Source of the DNA: Solimonas variicoloris DSM 15731
GTDB lineage: Bacteria; Pseudomonadota; Gammaproteobacteria; Nevskiales; Nevskiaceae
Direction: 5' to 3'
DNA: 64,000 nt
Assembly (NCBI RefSeq): GCF_000382285.1
Contig: NZ_KB907928.1
Coordinates: 62,001-126,000 of the forward strand
The notes beneath the pieces are model-generated. The model was not told where the DNA came from. It saw only the letters and a program-made list of their open reading frames with translations, and searched no databases. Below, one piece after another: positions 1 to 10,187 of the stretch. Within the stretch, counting starts at the first letter, position 1, and each line of letters starts with the position of its first letter. The position numbers and the translations under genes are program-made.

Positions 1-2273
1 AGGCCGGGTTTGCCTTCGAGGATGACGCGATACTGGTTGGTCTCGGTGAAGATCGTCGAGACGATGCGCTGGCCGAACGCGCTGTACAGCGCGTCGTTGA
101 GTGTCGAGGCGGTGATCGACAGGCGCGCGGCGCTGTCGCGGTCGAGCTTGACGAACGCGGCGCGGCCCTCGGCGCCGGCTTCGGTGGTGGCGTTGCGGAC
201 CGCGTCGAGCTGCTGCATCGCCGCCGTCAGCTGCTGCGCCCACTCGGCGACTTTCTGCGTGTCCGAGCCTTCGAGCGACAGCCGGTACTGCGTCGGCCCG
301 GTTTCGGCGTCGATCGTCAGGTCCTGGGTCGGCTGCAGCCAGATTTGCACGCCCGGCACCGTTTCGACGCGTTCGCGCAGACGCTGCATGATCTCGGCCT
401 GCGAGCCGCTGCGGTCGTCGCGCAGATTGATCAGCATGCGGCCGCTGTGCAGCATCGTGTTGTTGGCCGCGTCGACGCCGATGAACGAGCTGAGGTTGTC
501 GACCGCCGGGTCGGCGAGGATGGCGTGCGCCGCCTGCTGCTGCAGCTCGGCCATGCGCGCGTACGACACCGCATCGTCCATCGCCGTGCGTGCCTGCAGC
601 TGGCCGGTGTCCTGCGTCGGGAACAGGCCCTTGGGGATGAACATGTAGAGCAGGACGGTCAGCACGAAGGTCGCCAGCGCGACCCACAGCGTCGCCGGCT
701 GACGGTCGAGCACATAGAGCAGGCCGCGGTCGTAGTGTGCGACCACGCGGTCGAAGAAGGCCTGCACCTTGCGGCCGAGCGCGTTGTCGCCGGTGTCGTG
801 GCGCAGCCAGCGCGCCGACAGCATCGGCACCAGCGTCAGCGACACCACCGCCGAGATCAGGATGGTGATCGCCAGCGTCACCGCGAACTCGCGGAACAGA
901 CGGCCGATGACGTCGCCCATGAACAGCAGCGGAATCAGCACGGCGACCAGCGAGACGGTCAGCGAGATGATCGTGAAGCCGATCTGGCGGGCGCCCTTGA
1001 GCGCCGCCTGCAGCGGCTTCTCGCCCTTCTCGATGTAGCGCGAGATGTTCTCGATGGTGACGATGGCGTCGTCGACGACGAAGCCGGTGGCGATCGTCAG
1101 CGCCATCAGCGACAGGTTGTTGAGGCTGTAGCCGAGCAGGTACATCAGGCCGCAGGCGCCGATCAGCGAGATCGGCACGGCGAGGCTGGCGATGACAGTC
1201 GCCTGCACGCTGTGCAGGAAGAAGAAGATCACCAGCACGACCATGACGACGGCGAGGATCAGCTCGATCTGCACGTGCTCGACCGAGGCGCGGATGCCGG
1301 TCGTGCGGTCGGCGAGCACGCGCACCTCGACCGCGGCCGGCAGCGAGCTCTCCAGTTCCGGCAGGCGCGCCTTGATCGCGTCGACGGTCTTGATGACGTT
1401 GGCGCCGGGCTGACGCTGCACGTTGAGGATGATCGCCGGCCGGTCGTCGGCCCAGGCGCCGAGGCGCGTGTTCTCGGCGCTGGCGACGATGGTCGCCACG
1501 TCCGCCAGCCGCACCGGCGCGCCGTTGGCGTAGGTGACGATCAGGTTTTCGTAGTCGGCGACGGTGGTCAGCTGGTCGTTGGCATTGATCGAGTACGAGC
1601 GGCTCGGCCCGTCGAAGCTGCCCTTGGCGGCGTTGGCGTTGGCGTTGCTGATCGCCGTGCGGATCGTCGCCAGGCCGATGCCATACGAGGCCAGCAGCTG
1701 GGTGTCGGCCTGGATGCGCATCGCCGGACGCTGGCCGCCGCTCAGCGTCACCAGGCCGACGCCGTCGACCTGGCTGATCTTCAGCGCCAGCCGCGTGTCG
1801 ACCAGGTTCTGCACCTCGGTCAGCGGCAGGCTGTCCGAGGTGATCGCCAGCGTCAGCACCGGCGCGTCGGCCGGGTTGACCTTGGCGTAGACCGGCGGCG
1901 CCGGCAGGTCCGACGGCAGCAGCGAGCTGGCCGCGTTCATCGCCGCCTGCACTTCCTGCTCGGCGATGTCGAGCGCGATGCCGAGCGTGAACTGCAGCGT
2001 GATGACCGAGGCGCCGGCCGAACTGACCGAGCTCATGCGCTGCAGCCCGGACATCTGGCCGAGCTGGCGCTCCAGCGGCGCCGTGATGGTCTGGCTCATG
2101 ACCTCGGGGCTGGCGCCGGGGTAGAGCGTCTGCACCTGGATCGTCGGGTAGTCGACCTGCGGCAGCGCCGACAGCGGCAGGAAGCGCAGGCCGAGCAGGC
2201 CGCCGAGCACGATCGCCGCCATCAGCAGCGTGGTCGCGACCGGCCGTTCGATAAAGGGACGCGAGGGATTCAT
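1..2273 (-). CDS. RND-family multidrug efflux permease, MdtB/MdtC-like (C-terminus beyond window)
   Basis: Inner-membrane proton-driven efflux permease of the HAE1 RND family. The first 757 codons are present; the gene runs off the left edge. The N-terminus ([20 protein letters not shown]) is typical of MdtB/MdtC, with TM1 at about residues 12-34. A first periplasmic porter domain follows, then the TM2-TM6 block from about residue 335. TM4 carries the paired proton-relay aspartates at about 401-402 in [15 protein letters not shown] large second periplasmic region begins after a TM near residue 540. The ATG at 2273 lies 27 bases after the adaptor gene, so the two form an operon. MdtB-type pumps often have a second permease (MdtC) downstream; that would lie outside the window. 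Family assignment is firm; substrate is unknown. Confidence 0.93.
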   Translation of the reverse strand, partial: MNPSRPFIERPVATTLLMAAIVLGGLLGLRFLPLSALPQVDYPTIQVQTLYPGASPEVMSQTITAPLERQLGQMSGLQRMSSVSSAGASVITLQFTLGIALDIAEQEVQAAMNAASSLLPSDLPAPPVYAKVNPADAPVLTLAITSDSLPLTEVQNLVDTRLALKISQVDGVGLVTLSGGQRPAMRIQADTQLLASYGIGLATIRTAISNANANAAKGSFDGPSRSYSINANDQLTTVADYENLIVTYANGAPVRLADVATIVASAENTRLGAWADDRPAIILNVQRQPGANVIKTVDAIKARLPELESSLPAAVEVRVLADRTTGIRASVEHVQIELILAVVMVVLVIFFFLHSVQATVIASLAVPISLIGACGLMYLLGYSLNNLSLMALTIATGFVVDDAIVTIENISRYIEKGEKPLQAALKGARQIGFTIISLTVSLVAVLIPLLFMGDVIGRLFREFAVTLAITILISAVVSLTLVPMLSARWLRHDTGDNALGRKVQAFFDRVVAHYDRGLLYVLDRQPATLWVALATFVLTVLLYMFIPKGLFPTQDTGQLQARTAMDDAVSYARMAELQQQAAHAILADPAVDNLSSFIGVDAANNTMLHSGRMLINLRDDRSGSQAEIMQRLRERVETVPGVQIWLQPTQDLTIDAETGPTQYRLSLEGSDTQKVAEWAQQLTAAMQQLDAVRNATTEAGAEGRAAFVKLDRDSAARLSITASTLNDALYSAFGQRIVSTIFTETNQYRVILEGKPG

Positions 2274-2300
2274 CGCCGTTCCGTCGGAGGCGGGGCGCGC

Positions 2301-3662
2301 TTACTGGCCGCCCGGCGGCGGACCGCCCGGACCGCCGGGGCCACGCGGCGCGCCTGGTCCTCCCGGGCCACCGGGACCGCCGCCCGGGCCGCCTTCCGGC
2401 CGGCGACGCTGCTTGCGCCGTTCGGGGTTGGCGGCGGCGTCGGCCTTGCGCGCGGCGTCGGTCGCCTTCGCCGCTTCGCCCGGCAGCTGCACGGTGGCGC
2501 CGTCCTTGAGGCGGTCGGCGCCCTCGGTGACGACGGTCTCGCCGAGCTTCAGGCCCTCGCTGATCTGCACCTTGCCGGCGGCCTGCGCGCCGCGCTTGAC
2601 GCTGCGCACGCTGACCGTATGGTCGTCGTTGAGCACGTAGACGAAATCGCCACTGGCGCCGTTGCGGACCGCCGACAGCGGCACCGCGACGACCTGCGGC
2701 AGGGTGTAGAGCTGCAGGCGCAGGTTGACGAACTGATTCGGGAACAGCGCGCTGTCGGCGTTATCGAAACGTGCCTTGCCGCCGACCGTGCCGGTGCTCG
2801 TGTCGACCTGGTTGTCGAGCGTCGTGAACGTGCCGCTGGCGAGTTCGGTGGTGCGCGTGCGGTCGAGCGCGACCGCCGGCAGCGCGCCTTCGGCGGCGTG
2901 GCGCAGGATCTCGCCGACGCTGTCCTGCGGCACGGCGAACTTCACGTCGATCGGCGCGACCTGCGTGATGACGGCGATGCCGTTGGCGTCGCCGGCGGCG
3001 ATGTAGTTGCCGGCGTCGACGACGCGCAGACCGACGCGACCCGAGACCGGCGCGGTGACGCGGCTGTACTCGACGTCGAGCTTGGCGCTGGCGACGGCGG
3101 CGCGGTCCGCGGCGACCGTGCCTTCGAGCTGGTGGACGGTCGCCGCCTGCGTGTCGACGTCCTGCTGGGCGATCGAGTCCTGGCCCTGCAGCGTGCGGTA
3201 GCGCTCCAGCTGCAGCCGGGCGTTCTCGAGCTGCGCCTGGTCGCGCTGCAGGTTGCCCTGCGCCTGCAGCAGGGCGTTCTCGAACGGACGCGGGTCGATC
3301 TGCGCGAGCAGCTCGCCCTTCCTGACCAGCTGGCCTTCGCGGAACGCGATCGAGGTGATCACGCCGGAGACCTGCGGCCGCACGGTCACCGTCGCCAGCG
3401 GCGTGACGGTGCCGAGCGCCTCGATCGTCACCGGAATATCGAGCGCCTCGGCCTTGGCGATGCCGACCGAACTGGCCATGCCGCCGCGCATGCCCATGCC
3501 CATGCCGAAGCCGGAGGTCTGGCTGTTGCGCTGGAGCAGGTACCAGGCGAGGGCGCCGATCGCGACCAGCACCAGCAGGACGATGCCGGCGCCGATCCAT
3601 TTGCTGCGGGTGCTGACGCGACGCGGCGCGGACGCCTGCGGACGGGGAGGCTGGGTTTCCAT
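2301..3662 (-). CDS. RND efflux periplasmic adaptor (membrane fusion protein), MdtA-like
   Basis: Periplasmic adaptor bridging the RND permease just downstream to an outer-membrane channel. I chose the ATG at 3662 (453 aa) because AAGGA lies just upstream; a longer reading would add 31 unlikely residues. The N-terminus has a membrane anchor (KWIGAGIVLLVLVAIGALAW). The barrel-sandwich half-motifs follow (TVTVRPQVSGVITSIAFREG and APVSGRVGLRVVDAGNYIAAGD), flanking an alpha-helical hairpin rich in Gln, Leu and Ala. The last 40 or so residues are unusual: an Arg-rich stretch followed by a Gly-Pro-Gly-Gly collagen-like tail ending GGPPPGGQ. MdtA homologues often have a basic/polar C-terminal tail, but this one is long and repetitive. 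Confidence 0.93.
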   Translation of the reverse strand: METQPPRPQASAPRRVSTRSKWIGAGIVLLVLVAIGALAWYLLQRNSQTSGFGMGMGMRGGMASSVGIAKAEALDIPVTIEALGTVTPLATVTVRPQVSGVITSIAFREGQLVRKGELLAQIDPRPFENALLQAQGNLQRDQAQLENARLQLERYRTLQGQDSIAQQDVDTQAATVHQLEGTVAADRAAVASAKLDVEYSRVTAPVSGRVGLRVVDAGNYIAAGDANGIAVITQVAPIDVKFAVPQDSVGEILRHAAEGALPAVALDRTRTTELASGTFTTLDNQVDTSTGTVGGKARFDNADSALFPNQFVNLRLQLYTLPQVVAVPLSAVRNGASGDFVYVLNDDHTVSVRSVKRGAQAAGKVQISEGLKLGETVVTEGADRLKDGATVQLPGEAAKATDAARKADAAANPERRKQRRRPEGGPGGGPGGPGGPGAPRGPGGPGGPPPGGQ

Positions 3663-3851
3663 CGAGGTCCTTGCTGGCCGGAGAACGGCATGCGAACAGC
3701 CGCGATGATAGCCAAGGCCATTGGCGAATCCGCCGACTTTTACCTTCCGATACAAAAATGCGGCGGGGCGTGACGCGGGCGGCGATGCGCGCCTGACTTA
3801 AAATGGGCGGACCGGCGCCCGCTCGGGCGCGATCGAACAGCAAACAGGGCC

Positions 3852-4193
3852 ATGGCCGGCAAGCAGCGTCTCTACCGCATCAGTTTCATGAACCAGGGGC
3901 AGAAGTACGAGCTCTACGCCCGCGAGGTCAGCCACAGCGGCGGCATGCTCGGCTTCATCGAGGTCGGCAAGCTCGTCTTCGGCGAGAAAAGCACGGTGCT
4001 GGTCGACACCAGCGAGGAACGCCTCAAGCAGGAGTTCGCCGGCGTCGAGCGCTTCTACGTGCCGGTGCACGCCGTGGTGCGCATCGACGAGGTCAGCAAG
4101 GCCGGCCCGGTGCGCATCACCGAGGGCGGCGAGTCCGGTTCCAAGGTCACGCCGCTGCCGTTCTATACCTTCGGCGGCGACGGCAGGAAATAG
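3852..4193 (+). CDS. DUF1820 family protein
   Basis: A 113-residue soluble protein that I recognise as DUF1820, a small family found in gammaproteobacteria and of unknown function. Family-like features are the LYRISFMNQGQKYELYAREV start, the GFIEVGKLVFGEKSTVLVD block and the FYVPVHAVVRIDEV segment. No signal peptide or membrane segment is seen. Its own promoter probably lies in the short gap to the divergently transcribed adaptor gene. There is no clear Shine-Dalgarno match beyond a weak CAGGGCC. The next gene starts 17 bases after the stop and may be co-transcribed, though nothing links their functions. Confidence 0.85.
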   Translation: MAGKQRLYRISFMNQGQKYELYAREVSHSGGMLGFIEVGKLVFGEKSTVLVDTSEERLKQEFAGVERFYVPVHAVVRIDEVSKAGPVRITEGGESGSKVTPLPFYTFGGDGRK

Positions 4194-4210
4194 ACGAATG
4201 GGGGCGTGCC

Positions 4211-4486
4211 ATGCGATCTCTTCTGGTTCTGGCGGCGATTGCCGCGATGGCTTGGTATGGCTACCAGCATCATGTTGCCCCGCGCGCGGAGGAATCCGGC
4301 GAAGCGTGGGATGAGCCAGCAGTGCAGCACGTCAGCGCGGCTGTGAAATACAGCTGCGACGGGCGGACCTACTGCTCGCAGATGCATTCCTGTGAGGAGG
4401 CCACCTTCTTCCTGCGTAACTGTCCGGAAACGAAGATGGATGGCAACAACGACGGCGTCCCCTGCGAACGCCAATGGTGTCGATGA
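4211..4486 (+). CDS. Small exported Excalibur-domain-like protein
   Basis: A 91-residue protein with an N-terminal hydrophobic segment (residues 2-18, LLVLAAIAAMAWYGY) that looks like a signal anchor. The C-terminal half is Cys-rich, with YSCDGRTYCSQMHSCEEA and a closing MDGNNDGVPCERQWC. The DGNNDGVPCE loop resembles the DxDxDGxxCE calcium-binding loop of the Excalibur domain found in secreted nuclease-like proteins. I see six cysteines in the mature part, consistent with disulfides in the periplasm. Function is unknown; calcium binding is inference from the motif. Confidence 0.75.
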   Translation: MRSLLVLAAIAAMAWYGYQHHVAPRAEESGEAWDEPAVQHVSAAVKYSCDGRTYCSQMHSCEEATFFLRNCPETKMDGNNDGVPCERQWCR

Positions 4487-4673
4487 CCCGCTTCGTGATG
4501 CCCGGGCCGGGCGGGCTTACATGGACCGCCCTGAATGGCAGTCCGTGCCGCGCGGCGGCCGGTCCGGGAGCGTCTGCGCCGGCGAGGCGCGAGGCGATGT
4601 TGCTCCGAGCGGGGCAGACGCCGGCCCGGGGGCTGGTCGGGCGGTGCATCCGCGCGGCTGACGGCGACCGCGC

Positions 4674-5460
4674 ATGATCCGATTCGCCATGCTCGGCTCC
4701 GGCTCGAAGGGCAACGCCACGCTGATCGAGCACGCCGGCACGCGCGTGCTGGTCGATTGCGGATTCAACCTGAAGGAAAGCGAGGCGCGGCTGCTGCGCC
4801 TGGGCGTCGAGCCGGGCTCGCTGGCGGCCATCCTCGTCACGCACGAGCACGGCGATCATCTCGCCGGCGTCGGCCGGCGTCGGCCGGCTCGCCCGCCGCC
4901 ATCGCGTGCCGGTCTACATGACCTACGGCACGCACCGCGTCTGGCAGGACCCGGAAGTGCCGGCGCTGGTGCGCTTCTCGCCGCACCAGCAGTTCACGAT
5001 CGGCAGTCTGGCGATCGCGCCGTACCCGGTGCCGCACGATGCCGAGGAGCCCTGCCAGTACGTGATCGCCGCCGGTGAAGGCGCGGCGCGCCGGCGCATC
5101 GGCATCCTCTCCGACGCCGGCCACATCTCGCCGCACATGCGTGCGGTGCTCGCCGGCTGCGACGCGCTGATGCTGGAATGCAACCACGATCCGGAGCTGC
5201 TGCGCGTCGGCCCGTATCCGCCGAGCCTCAAGCTGCGCGTCGGCGGCGAGCGCGGCCACCTGTCGAACGTGCAGGCGGCGGCGCTGCTTGCCGGCTATGA
5301 AGTCGCGCGCCTGCAGCATCTGGTGCTGACGCACCTGTCGGAGACCAACAACCGCCCGCAGCTGGCGCTCGACGCGGTGCGCGCGGCAATCGGCGGCGAG
5401 CACGCCGGTCTGCGCTGCGCGCACCAGGAGCAGGGACTGGACTGGGCCGAGCTGGCCTGA
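4674..5460 (+). pseudogene. MBL-fold metallohydrolase (YycJ/WalJ-like), frameshifted by a 10-bp tandem duplication
   Basis: Encodes a metallo-beta-lactamase-fold hydrolase of the YycJ group. The start (MIRFAMLGSGSKGNATLIEH) and the zinc motif THEHGDHLAG are intact. After codon 66 the frame is lost: bases 4863-4888 contain a 10-base unit (CGGCGTCGGC register) present about 2.6 times instead of 1.6. Removing one unit restores AGVGRLARRHRVPVYMTYGT and a single 258-residue protein running to the TGA at 5458-5460. That protein includes the metal-binding ILSDAGH and MLECNHD segments and LTHLSETNN. As written, translation from 4674 ends at 5078 after an unrelated tail. Either a genuine inactivating or phase-variable change, or a sequence error. 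The domain assignment is firm; functional status is open. Confidence 0.85.
4863..4888. repeat. 10-bp tandem duplication inside the MBL-fold gene
   Basis: Perfect period-10 tract, 26 bases long (unit GCGTCGGCCG in one register). The extra copy shifts the frame by +1 and disrupts the metallohydrolase reading frame. Protein alignment by eye on both sides shows that one copy fewer gives an uninterrupted family-like sequence. Confidence 0.9.
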
Positions 5461-5527
5461 ATCCGCCCATGACGCGCGCCCGATCGCGCCGCGTCGTCGG
5501 GCGGCGCGCCGGCGGCGCCTTGGTGCG

Positions 5528-6244
5528 CTAGGCCGGGCTCAGGCCCAGCGCCGCCGGCAGGTCGGCGAAGCGCGGCAGACGCCGCGGCGGTGGCTGCAGC
5601 GCCGCCAGGCCGTCCGCGCCGTAGCCGTAGTCGACGCCGATGAAGCCGGTGCCGGCGGCGCGCGCGGCATCGGCGTCGTGCCGGCCGTCGCCGACCATGA
5701 CGGCATCGGCCGTGGCGACGCCGAGGCGGTCGAGCGCGACTTTCAGCGGCATCGGGTCCGGCTTGCGGCGCGGCGTCGAGTCGCCGCCGATGACGGCCGC
5801 GAAGTAGCGGCGCAGCCCCAGGGCGTCGAGCACGGCCAGGCTCGCCGCTTCCGGCTTGTTGGTGCAGACCGCCATCGGCAGGCCCGCGGCGTGCAGCGCG
5901 GCGAGGGTCCCGGCGACGCCCGGGTAGGGCCGCGTCTGCACGACCGGATGGGCGAGGTAGTCGGCCATGAACACGGCGACGGCGGCATCGAGCGTGGCCT
6001 CGCCGGGGTCAGCGCCGACCGCCGCGAGGCCGCGTTCGAGCAGCTTGCGCACGCCGTCGCCGACCATCGTCCGGACCTGCGCGACGGCCAGCGGCGGCAG
6101 GCCGCGTCCGGCGAGCAGGCGATTCAGGCAGGCATGCAGATCGCCGACGCTGTCGACCAGCGTGCCGTCGAGATCGAACAGCAGCGCGCGCGGCGGGGCG
6201 CCGGGCCAGTGGGTTTCCCCGGTCGGAGCACGGTCCTCAAACAT
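5528..6244 (-). CDS. gph: Phosphoglycolate phosphatase (HAD hydrolase)
   Basis: HAD-superfamily phosphatase of 238 residues, expected to hydrolyse 2-phosphoglycolate formed during DNA 3'-end repair. The catalytic motif I is [12 protein letters not shown] at residues 22-33. Motif II is the VCTNK segment, motif III the RKPDPMPL lysine, and motif [16 protein letters not shown]. The alpha-helical cap between motifs I and II has the Gph-like [16 protein letters not shown] sequence. Start chosen at ATG 6244, which places motif I at a typical distance. It is transcribed divergently from purL with only 36 bases between start codons, so their promoters must overlap coding sequence. The closely related MupP phosphatase is an alternative reading. 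Confidence 0.88.
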   Translation of the reverse strand: MFEDRAPTGETHWPGAPPRALLFDLDGTLVDSVGDLHACLNRLLAGRGLPPLAVAQVRTMVGDGVRKLLERGLAAVGADPGEATLDAAVAVFMADYLAHPVVQTRPYPGVAGTLAALHAAGLPMAVCTNKPEAASLAVLDALGLRRYFAAVIGGDSTPRRKPDPMPLKVALDRLGVATADAVMVGDGRHDADAARAAGTGFIGVDYGYGADGLAALQPPPRRLPRFADLPAALGLSPA

Positions 6245-6280
6245 GCGAAAATAATAGTCCCTCCGACGTCCCGTCCCGCA

Positions 6281-9200
6281 ATGTCCCTGACGATCCTTCC
6301 CGGTGCCGAATCGCTGTCGGCGTTCCGTGCCGAGCGCCTGCTCGCCAAGCTGCGCGTCCACGCGCCCGGCCTGCACACGCTGCGCAGTCGCGACTTCTAT
6401 CTGGTCGATGCGGTCGACACCGCCGAGGCGGACCTGCGCCGCCTGCTCGGCCCGGGCCCGGCCGGCTTCGAGGCCGCCGACCTGGTGCTGTTCGTGGTGC
6501 CGCGGCTCGGCACGCTGTCGCCGTGGTCGAGCAAGGCCACCGACATCGCCCGCGTCTGCGGGCTCGCCGGCGTGCGCCGCATCGAGCTGGGCCGCGCCTA
6601 TTTCCTCGGCGGTGCGACGGCGCTGCCGGCCGCGGCGCTCGACGCGCTGCACGATCCGATGACGGAGTCGGTGCTCGTCGACGAGGCTGGCCTGCATCAT
6701 GTCTTCGACGGCCAGCCGCGCCGCGGCCTGCGCACGGTCGACGTCCTCGCCGGCGGCCGCGCGGCGCTGGTCGCCGCCAATCGCGACTGGGGTCTGGCGC
6801 TGTCCGACGAGGAGATCGACTACCTCGTCGCCTACTGCCGCGAGGCCGGCCGCAATCCGACCGACGCCGAGCTGATGATGTTCGCGCAGGTCAACAGCGA
6901 GCACTGCCGGCACAAGATCTTCAACGCCGAGTTCACCGTCGACGGTCAGACGCAGCCGCACTCGCTGTTCCAGATGATCAAGATGACCTACGCCGCGGCG
7001 CCCGAGGGCGTGCTGTCGGCGTACAAGGACAATGCCTCGGTCATCGAAGGCCACACGGCGATGCGCTGGTTCGCCGAGTCCGACCACGTGTACCGCGCGC
7101 ACGACGAGCCGGTGCACATCCTGATGAAGGTGGAGACGCACAACCACCCGACCGGCATCTCGCCGCATCCGGGCGCCGCAACCGGCGCCGGCGGCGAGAT
7201 CCGCGACGAGGCCGCGACCGGTCTCGGCGGCAAGCCGAAGGCCGGCCTCGCCGGTTTCTCGGTCGCCAATCTGCGCATTCCGGATTTCGTGCAGCCCTGG
7301 GAAGCGGCGCTTTCCACGCCGCCGCGCATGGCGAGCGCGCTGCAGATCATGCTCGACGGCCCGATCGGCGCCGCCGCCTACAACAACGAGTTCGGCCGTC
7401 CGAATCTCAACGGCTATTTCCGCACGTACGAAGCGCTGACGCCGGACAGCCGCAATCGCGGCTATCACAAGCCGATCATGATCGCCGGCGGCTACGGCAA
7501 CATCCGCGCCGAGCACGTGCAGAAGCGCGAGGTCATCGAGGGCGCCAGACTGATCGTGCTCGGCGGCCCGGCGATGCTGATCGGTCTGGGCGGCGGCGCC
7601 GCCTCGTCGATGGCGACGGGCGCATCAAGCGCCGAACTCGACTTCGCGTCGGTGCAGCGCGCCAACCCGGAACTCGAACGCCGCTGCCAGGAAGTCGTCG
7701 ACGCCTGCTGGGCGCTCGGCGAGGACAATCCGATCCTGTCGATCCACGACGTCGGCGCCGGCGGCATCAGCAACGCGCTGCCGGAACTCGTGCACGCCGA
7801 CGATCGCGGCGGCCGCTTCCAGCTGCGCGACGTGCAGAGCGCCGACCCGGCGCTGTCGCCGATGGAAATCTGGTGCAACGAATCGCAGGAGCGCTACGTC
7901 ATCGCCATCCGTGCCGAGGACGTCGCCCGCTTCGGCGCGATCTGCGCGCGCGAGCGCGCGCCGTACGCCGTCGTCGGCACCGCGACCGCCGAGCAGCAGC
8001 TCGTTGTCGAGGACGCGCTGCTCGGTGATTCGGCCGTCGACATGCCGATGCCGGTGCTGCTCGGCAAGGCGCCGCGCATGAAGCGCACGAGCCAGCGCGC
8101 GAAGACCACGTTCCCGGCGCTGGCGACCCTCAAGATCGATCTCGCCGAAGCTGCGCAGCGCGTGCTGCAGCTGCCGGCGGTCGCCAGCAAGTCGTTCCTG
8201 ATCACGATCGGCGACCGTACCGTCGGCGGTCTGATCGTGCGTGACCAGATGGTCGGCCCGTGGCAGGTGCCGGTCGCCGACTGCGCCGTCACCGCGACCG
8301 GTTTCGAGTCGATCACCGGCGAAGCGATGGCGATGGGTGAGCGCACGCCGCTCGCGCTGCTCGACGCGCCGGCCTCGGGCCGCATGGCGGTCGCCGAGGC
8401 GGTGCTCAACATTGCCGCCGCGCGCATCGGCAAGCTGTCGGACATCCGCCTGTCGGCGAACTGGATGGCCGCCTGCGGCCAGCACGACGAGGACGCGCGC
8501 CTGTTCGATACGGTGAAGGCGGTCGGCGCCGAGCTGTGTCCGGCGCTCGGCATCGCGATTCCGGTCGGCAAGGATTCGCTGTCGATGAAGTCCGTCTGGC
8601 AGAACGATGAGGGAGAAGCGCAGACGCAGACCGCGCCGCTGTCGCTGATCGTCTCGGCGTTCGCGCCGGTGGTCGACGTGCGCGCCTCGCTGACGCCGCA
8701 GCTGCGCACCGATACCGGCGACACGCGCCTCGTGCTCGTCGATCTCGGCGCCGGCAAGAACCGTCTCGGCGGCTCGGCGCTGGCGCAGGTCTACAACGCC
8801 GTCGGCGACGTCGCGCCGGATCTCGACGACGCGCAGCGCCTGCGCGCCGCGTTCGAACAGATCCAGCAGCTCAACGCCGACGGCAAGCTGCTCGCCTACC
8901 ACGATCGCAGCGACGGCGGCCTGCTGGCGACGCTCGCCGAGATGGCCTTCGCCGGCCACTGCGGCCTCGAGGTCGCGCTCGATCAGCTCGGCGACGATGC
9001 CGTCGCGGCGCTGTTCAACGAGGAACTCGGCTTCGTCGTGCAGGTGCGTCAGACCGATGTGGTGTCGGTCATCGCCGCGCTGAACGATGCCGGCCTTGCC
9101 GCGATCGACATCGGCACGGTGACGAACAGCGATCGCATCGCGTTCACGCAGGCCAACAAGGTCGTGCTCGAATCGACGCGCACCGACTGGCATCGCCTGT

Positions 9201-10138
9201 GGGCCGAGACCAGCCATCGCATGGCGGCGCTGCGCGACAATCCGGACTGCGCGAAGGAGGAATTCGCCGCGCTCGCCGACGCCGCCGATCCGGGCCTGCA
9301 CGTGGCGCTGACGTTCGCGCCGGAGATGGCGGCGCCGCATCTCGCGCGCCGCCCGAAGGTCGCGATCATCCGCGAGCAGGGCGTCAACGGCCAGTACGAG
9401 ATGGCGTACGCCTTCCATGCCGCCGGCTTCGAGGCCGTCGACGTGCACATGAGCGATGTGCTCGAAGGCCGCGTGAAACTGGCCGACTTCGCCGGCCTCG
9501 CCGCCTGCGGCGGTTTCAGCTATGGCGACGTGCTCGGCGCCGGTCAGGGCTGGGCCAAGACCATCCTCTTCAACGAGCGTGGCCGCAAGGAGTTCGCCGA
9601 CTTCCTCGCGCATCCCGAACGCTTCGCGCTCGGCGTCTGCAACGGCTGCCAGATGTTCGCGGCGCTGAAGGACATCGTGCCCGGTGCCGCGCACTGGCCG
9701 GCGTTCCGCCGCAACCGCAGCGAGCAGTTCGAGGCGCGCTGGGCGCAGGTCGAGCTGCTCGATTCGAAGTCGATCTTCTTCACGGGCATGGCCGGCTCGA
9801 AGCTGCCGATCGCCGTCGCCCACGGCGAAGGCCGCGCCGAGTTCGCCGGCGCCGGTGATCTCGGCGCGCTGCAGTCCGCCGGCCAGGCGGCGATGCGCTA
9901 CGTGACGACGCGCGGCGCAATCGCGACGACGTATCCGGCGAATCCGAACGGCTCGCCGGAAGGTCTCGCCTCGGTCTGCAACGCCGACGGCCGCGTGACG
10001 ATCCTGATGCCGCACCCGGAGCGCACCATCGCCGGCACGACCGGTTCGTGGTGGCCGCAGGACTACGCGGCGAGCGGCGGCAGCGGCAAGACGCCGTGGT
10101 TCCAGATGTTCGTCAACGCGCGCAAGTTCTCGCAGTGA
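6281..10138 (+). CDS. purL: Phosphoribosylformylglycinamidine synthase (FGAM synthetase)
   Basis: Large single-chain PurL (1285 aa, close to the usual 1290-1300 of proteobacteria). It converts FGAR, glutamine and ATP to FGAM in step 4 of purine synthesis. The N-terminal PurS-like domain covers residues 1 to about 150. A linker with [14 protein letters not shown] follows, then the two AIRS-like halves ([23 protein letters not shown] region; second half near [13 protein letters not shown]). The C-terminal class I glutaminase begins at [15 protein letters not shown], with the Cys nucleophile in GVCNGCQMF and the His-Glu dyad in [12 protein letters not shown] at 6281 gives the standard N-terminus ([16 protein letters not shown]). 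Followed by a terminator. Confidence 0.98.
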   Translation: MSLTILPGAESLSAFRAERLLAKLRVHAPGLHTLRSRDFYLVDAVDTAEADLRRLLGPGPAGFEAADLVLFVVPRLGTLSPWSSKATDIARVCGLAGVRRIELGRAYFLGGATALPAAALDALHDPMTESVLVDEAGLHHVFDGQPRRGLRTVDVLAGGRAALVAANRDWGLALSDEEIDYLVAYCREAGRNPTDAELMMFAQVNSEHCRHKIFNAEFTVDGQTQPHSLFQMIKMTYAAAPEGVLSAYKDNASVIEGHTAMRWFAESDHVYRAHDEPVHILMKVETHNHPTGISPHPGAATGAGGEIRDEAATGLGGKPKAGLAGFSVANLRIPDFVQPWEAALSTPPRMASALQIMLDGPIGAAAYNNEFGRPNLNGYFRTYEALTPDSRNRGYHKPIMIAGGYGNIRAEHVQKREVIEGARLIVLGGPAMLIGLGGGAASSMATGASSAELDFASVQRANPELERRCQEVVDACWALGEDNPILSIHDVGAGGISNALPELVHADDRGGRFQLRDVQSADPALSPMEIWCNESQERYVIAIRAEDVARFGAICARERAPYAVVGTATAEQQLVVEDALLGDSAVDMPMPVLLGKAPRMKRTSQRAKTTFPALATLKIDLAEAAQRVLQLPAVASKSFLITIGDRTVGGLIVRDQMVGPWQVPVADCAVTATGFESITGEAMAMGERTPLALLDAPASGRMAVAEAVLNIAAARIGKLSDIRLSANWMAACGQHDEDARLFDTVKAVGAELCPALGIAIPVGKDSLSMKSVWQNDEGEAQTQTAPLSLIVSAFAPVVDVRASLTPQLRTDTGDTRLVLVDLGAGKNRLGGSALAQVYNAVGDVAPDLDDAQRLRAAFEQIQQLNADGKLLAYHDRSDGGLLATLAEMAFAGHCGLEVALDQLGDDAVAALFNEELGFVVQVRQTDVVSVIAALNDAGLAAIDIGTVTNSDRIAFTQANKVVLESTRTDWHRLWAETSHRMAALRDNPDCAKEEFAALADAADPGLHVALTFAPEMAAPHLARRPKVAIIREQGVNGQYEMAYAFHAAGFEAVDVHMSDVLEGRVKLADFAGLAACGGFSYGDVLGAGQGWAKTILFNERGRKEFADFLAHPERFALGVCNGCQMFAALKDIVPGAAHWPAFRRNRSEQFEARWAQVELLDSKSIFFTGMAGSKLPIAVAHGEGRAEFAGAGDLGALQSAGQAAMRYVTTRGAIATTYPANPNGSPEGLASVCNADGRVTILMPHPERTIAGTTGSWWPQDYAASGGSGKTPWFQMFVNARKFSQ

Positions 10139-10156
10139 AGCCTCTCGCGTGATGCG

Positions 10157-10184
10157 AAAAGCCCGCCGCGATGGCGGGCTTTTT
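10157..10184. terminator. Bidirectional rho-independent terminator
   Basis: Stem GCCCGCC (10161-10167), loop GCGAT, stem GGCGGGC (10173-10179), flanked by AAAA on the left and TTTTT on the right. It sits between the convergent purL and methyltransferase stops, so it can serve both. Confidence 0.85.
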
Positions 10185-10187
10185 CGT

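Noticed and set aside
2301-2420. Possible minisatellite or CRISPR-like repeat
   Set aside because: The repeated bases are the in-frame Gly/Pro codons of the adaptor tail; there are no regular spacers.
345-3773. 1142-codon open frame antisense to the RND pump genes
   Set aside because: Composition is His/Arg/Asp-rich and lacks any domain; the opposite strand encodes clear MdtA/MdtB-like proteins. It is a GC-skew shadow.
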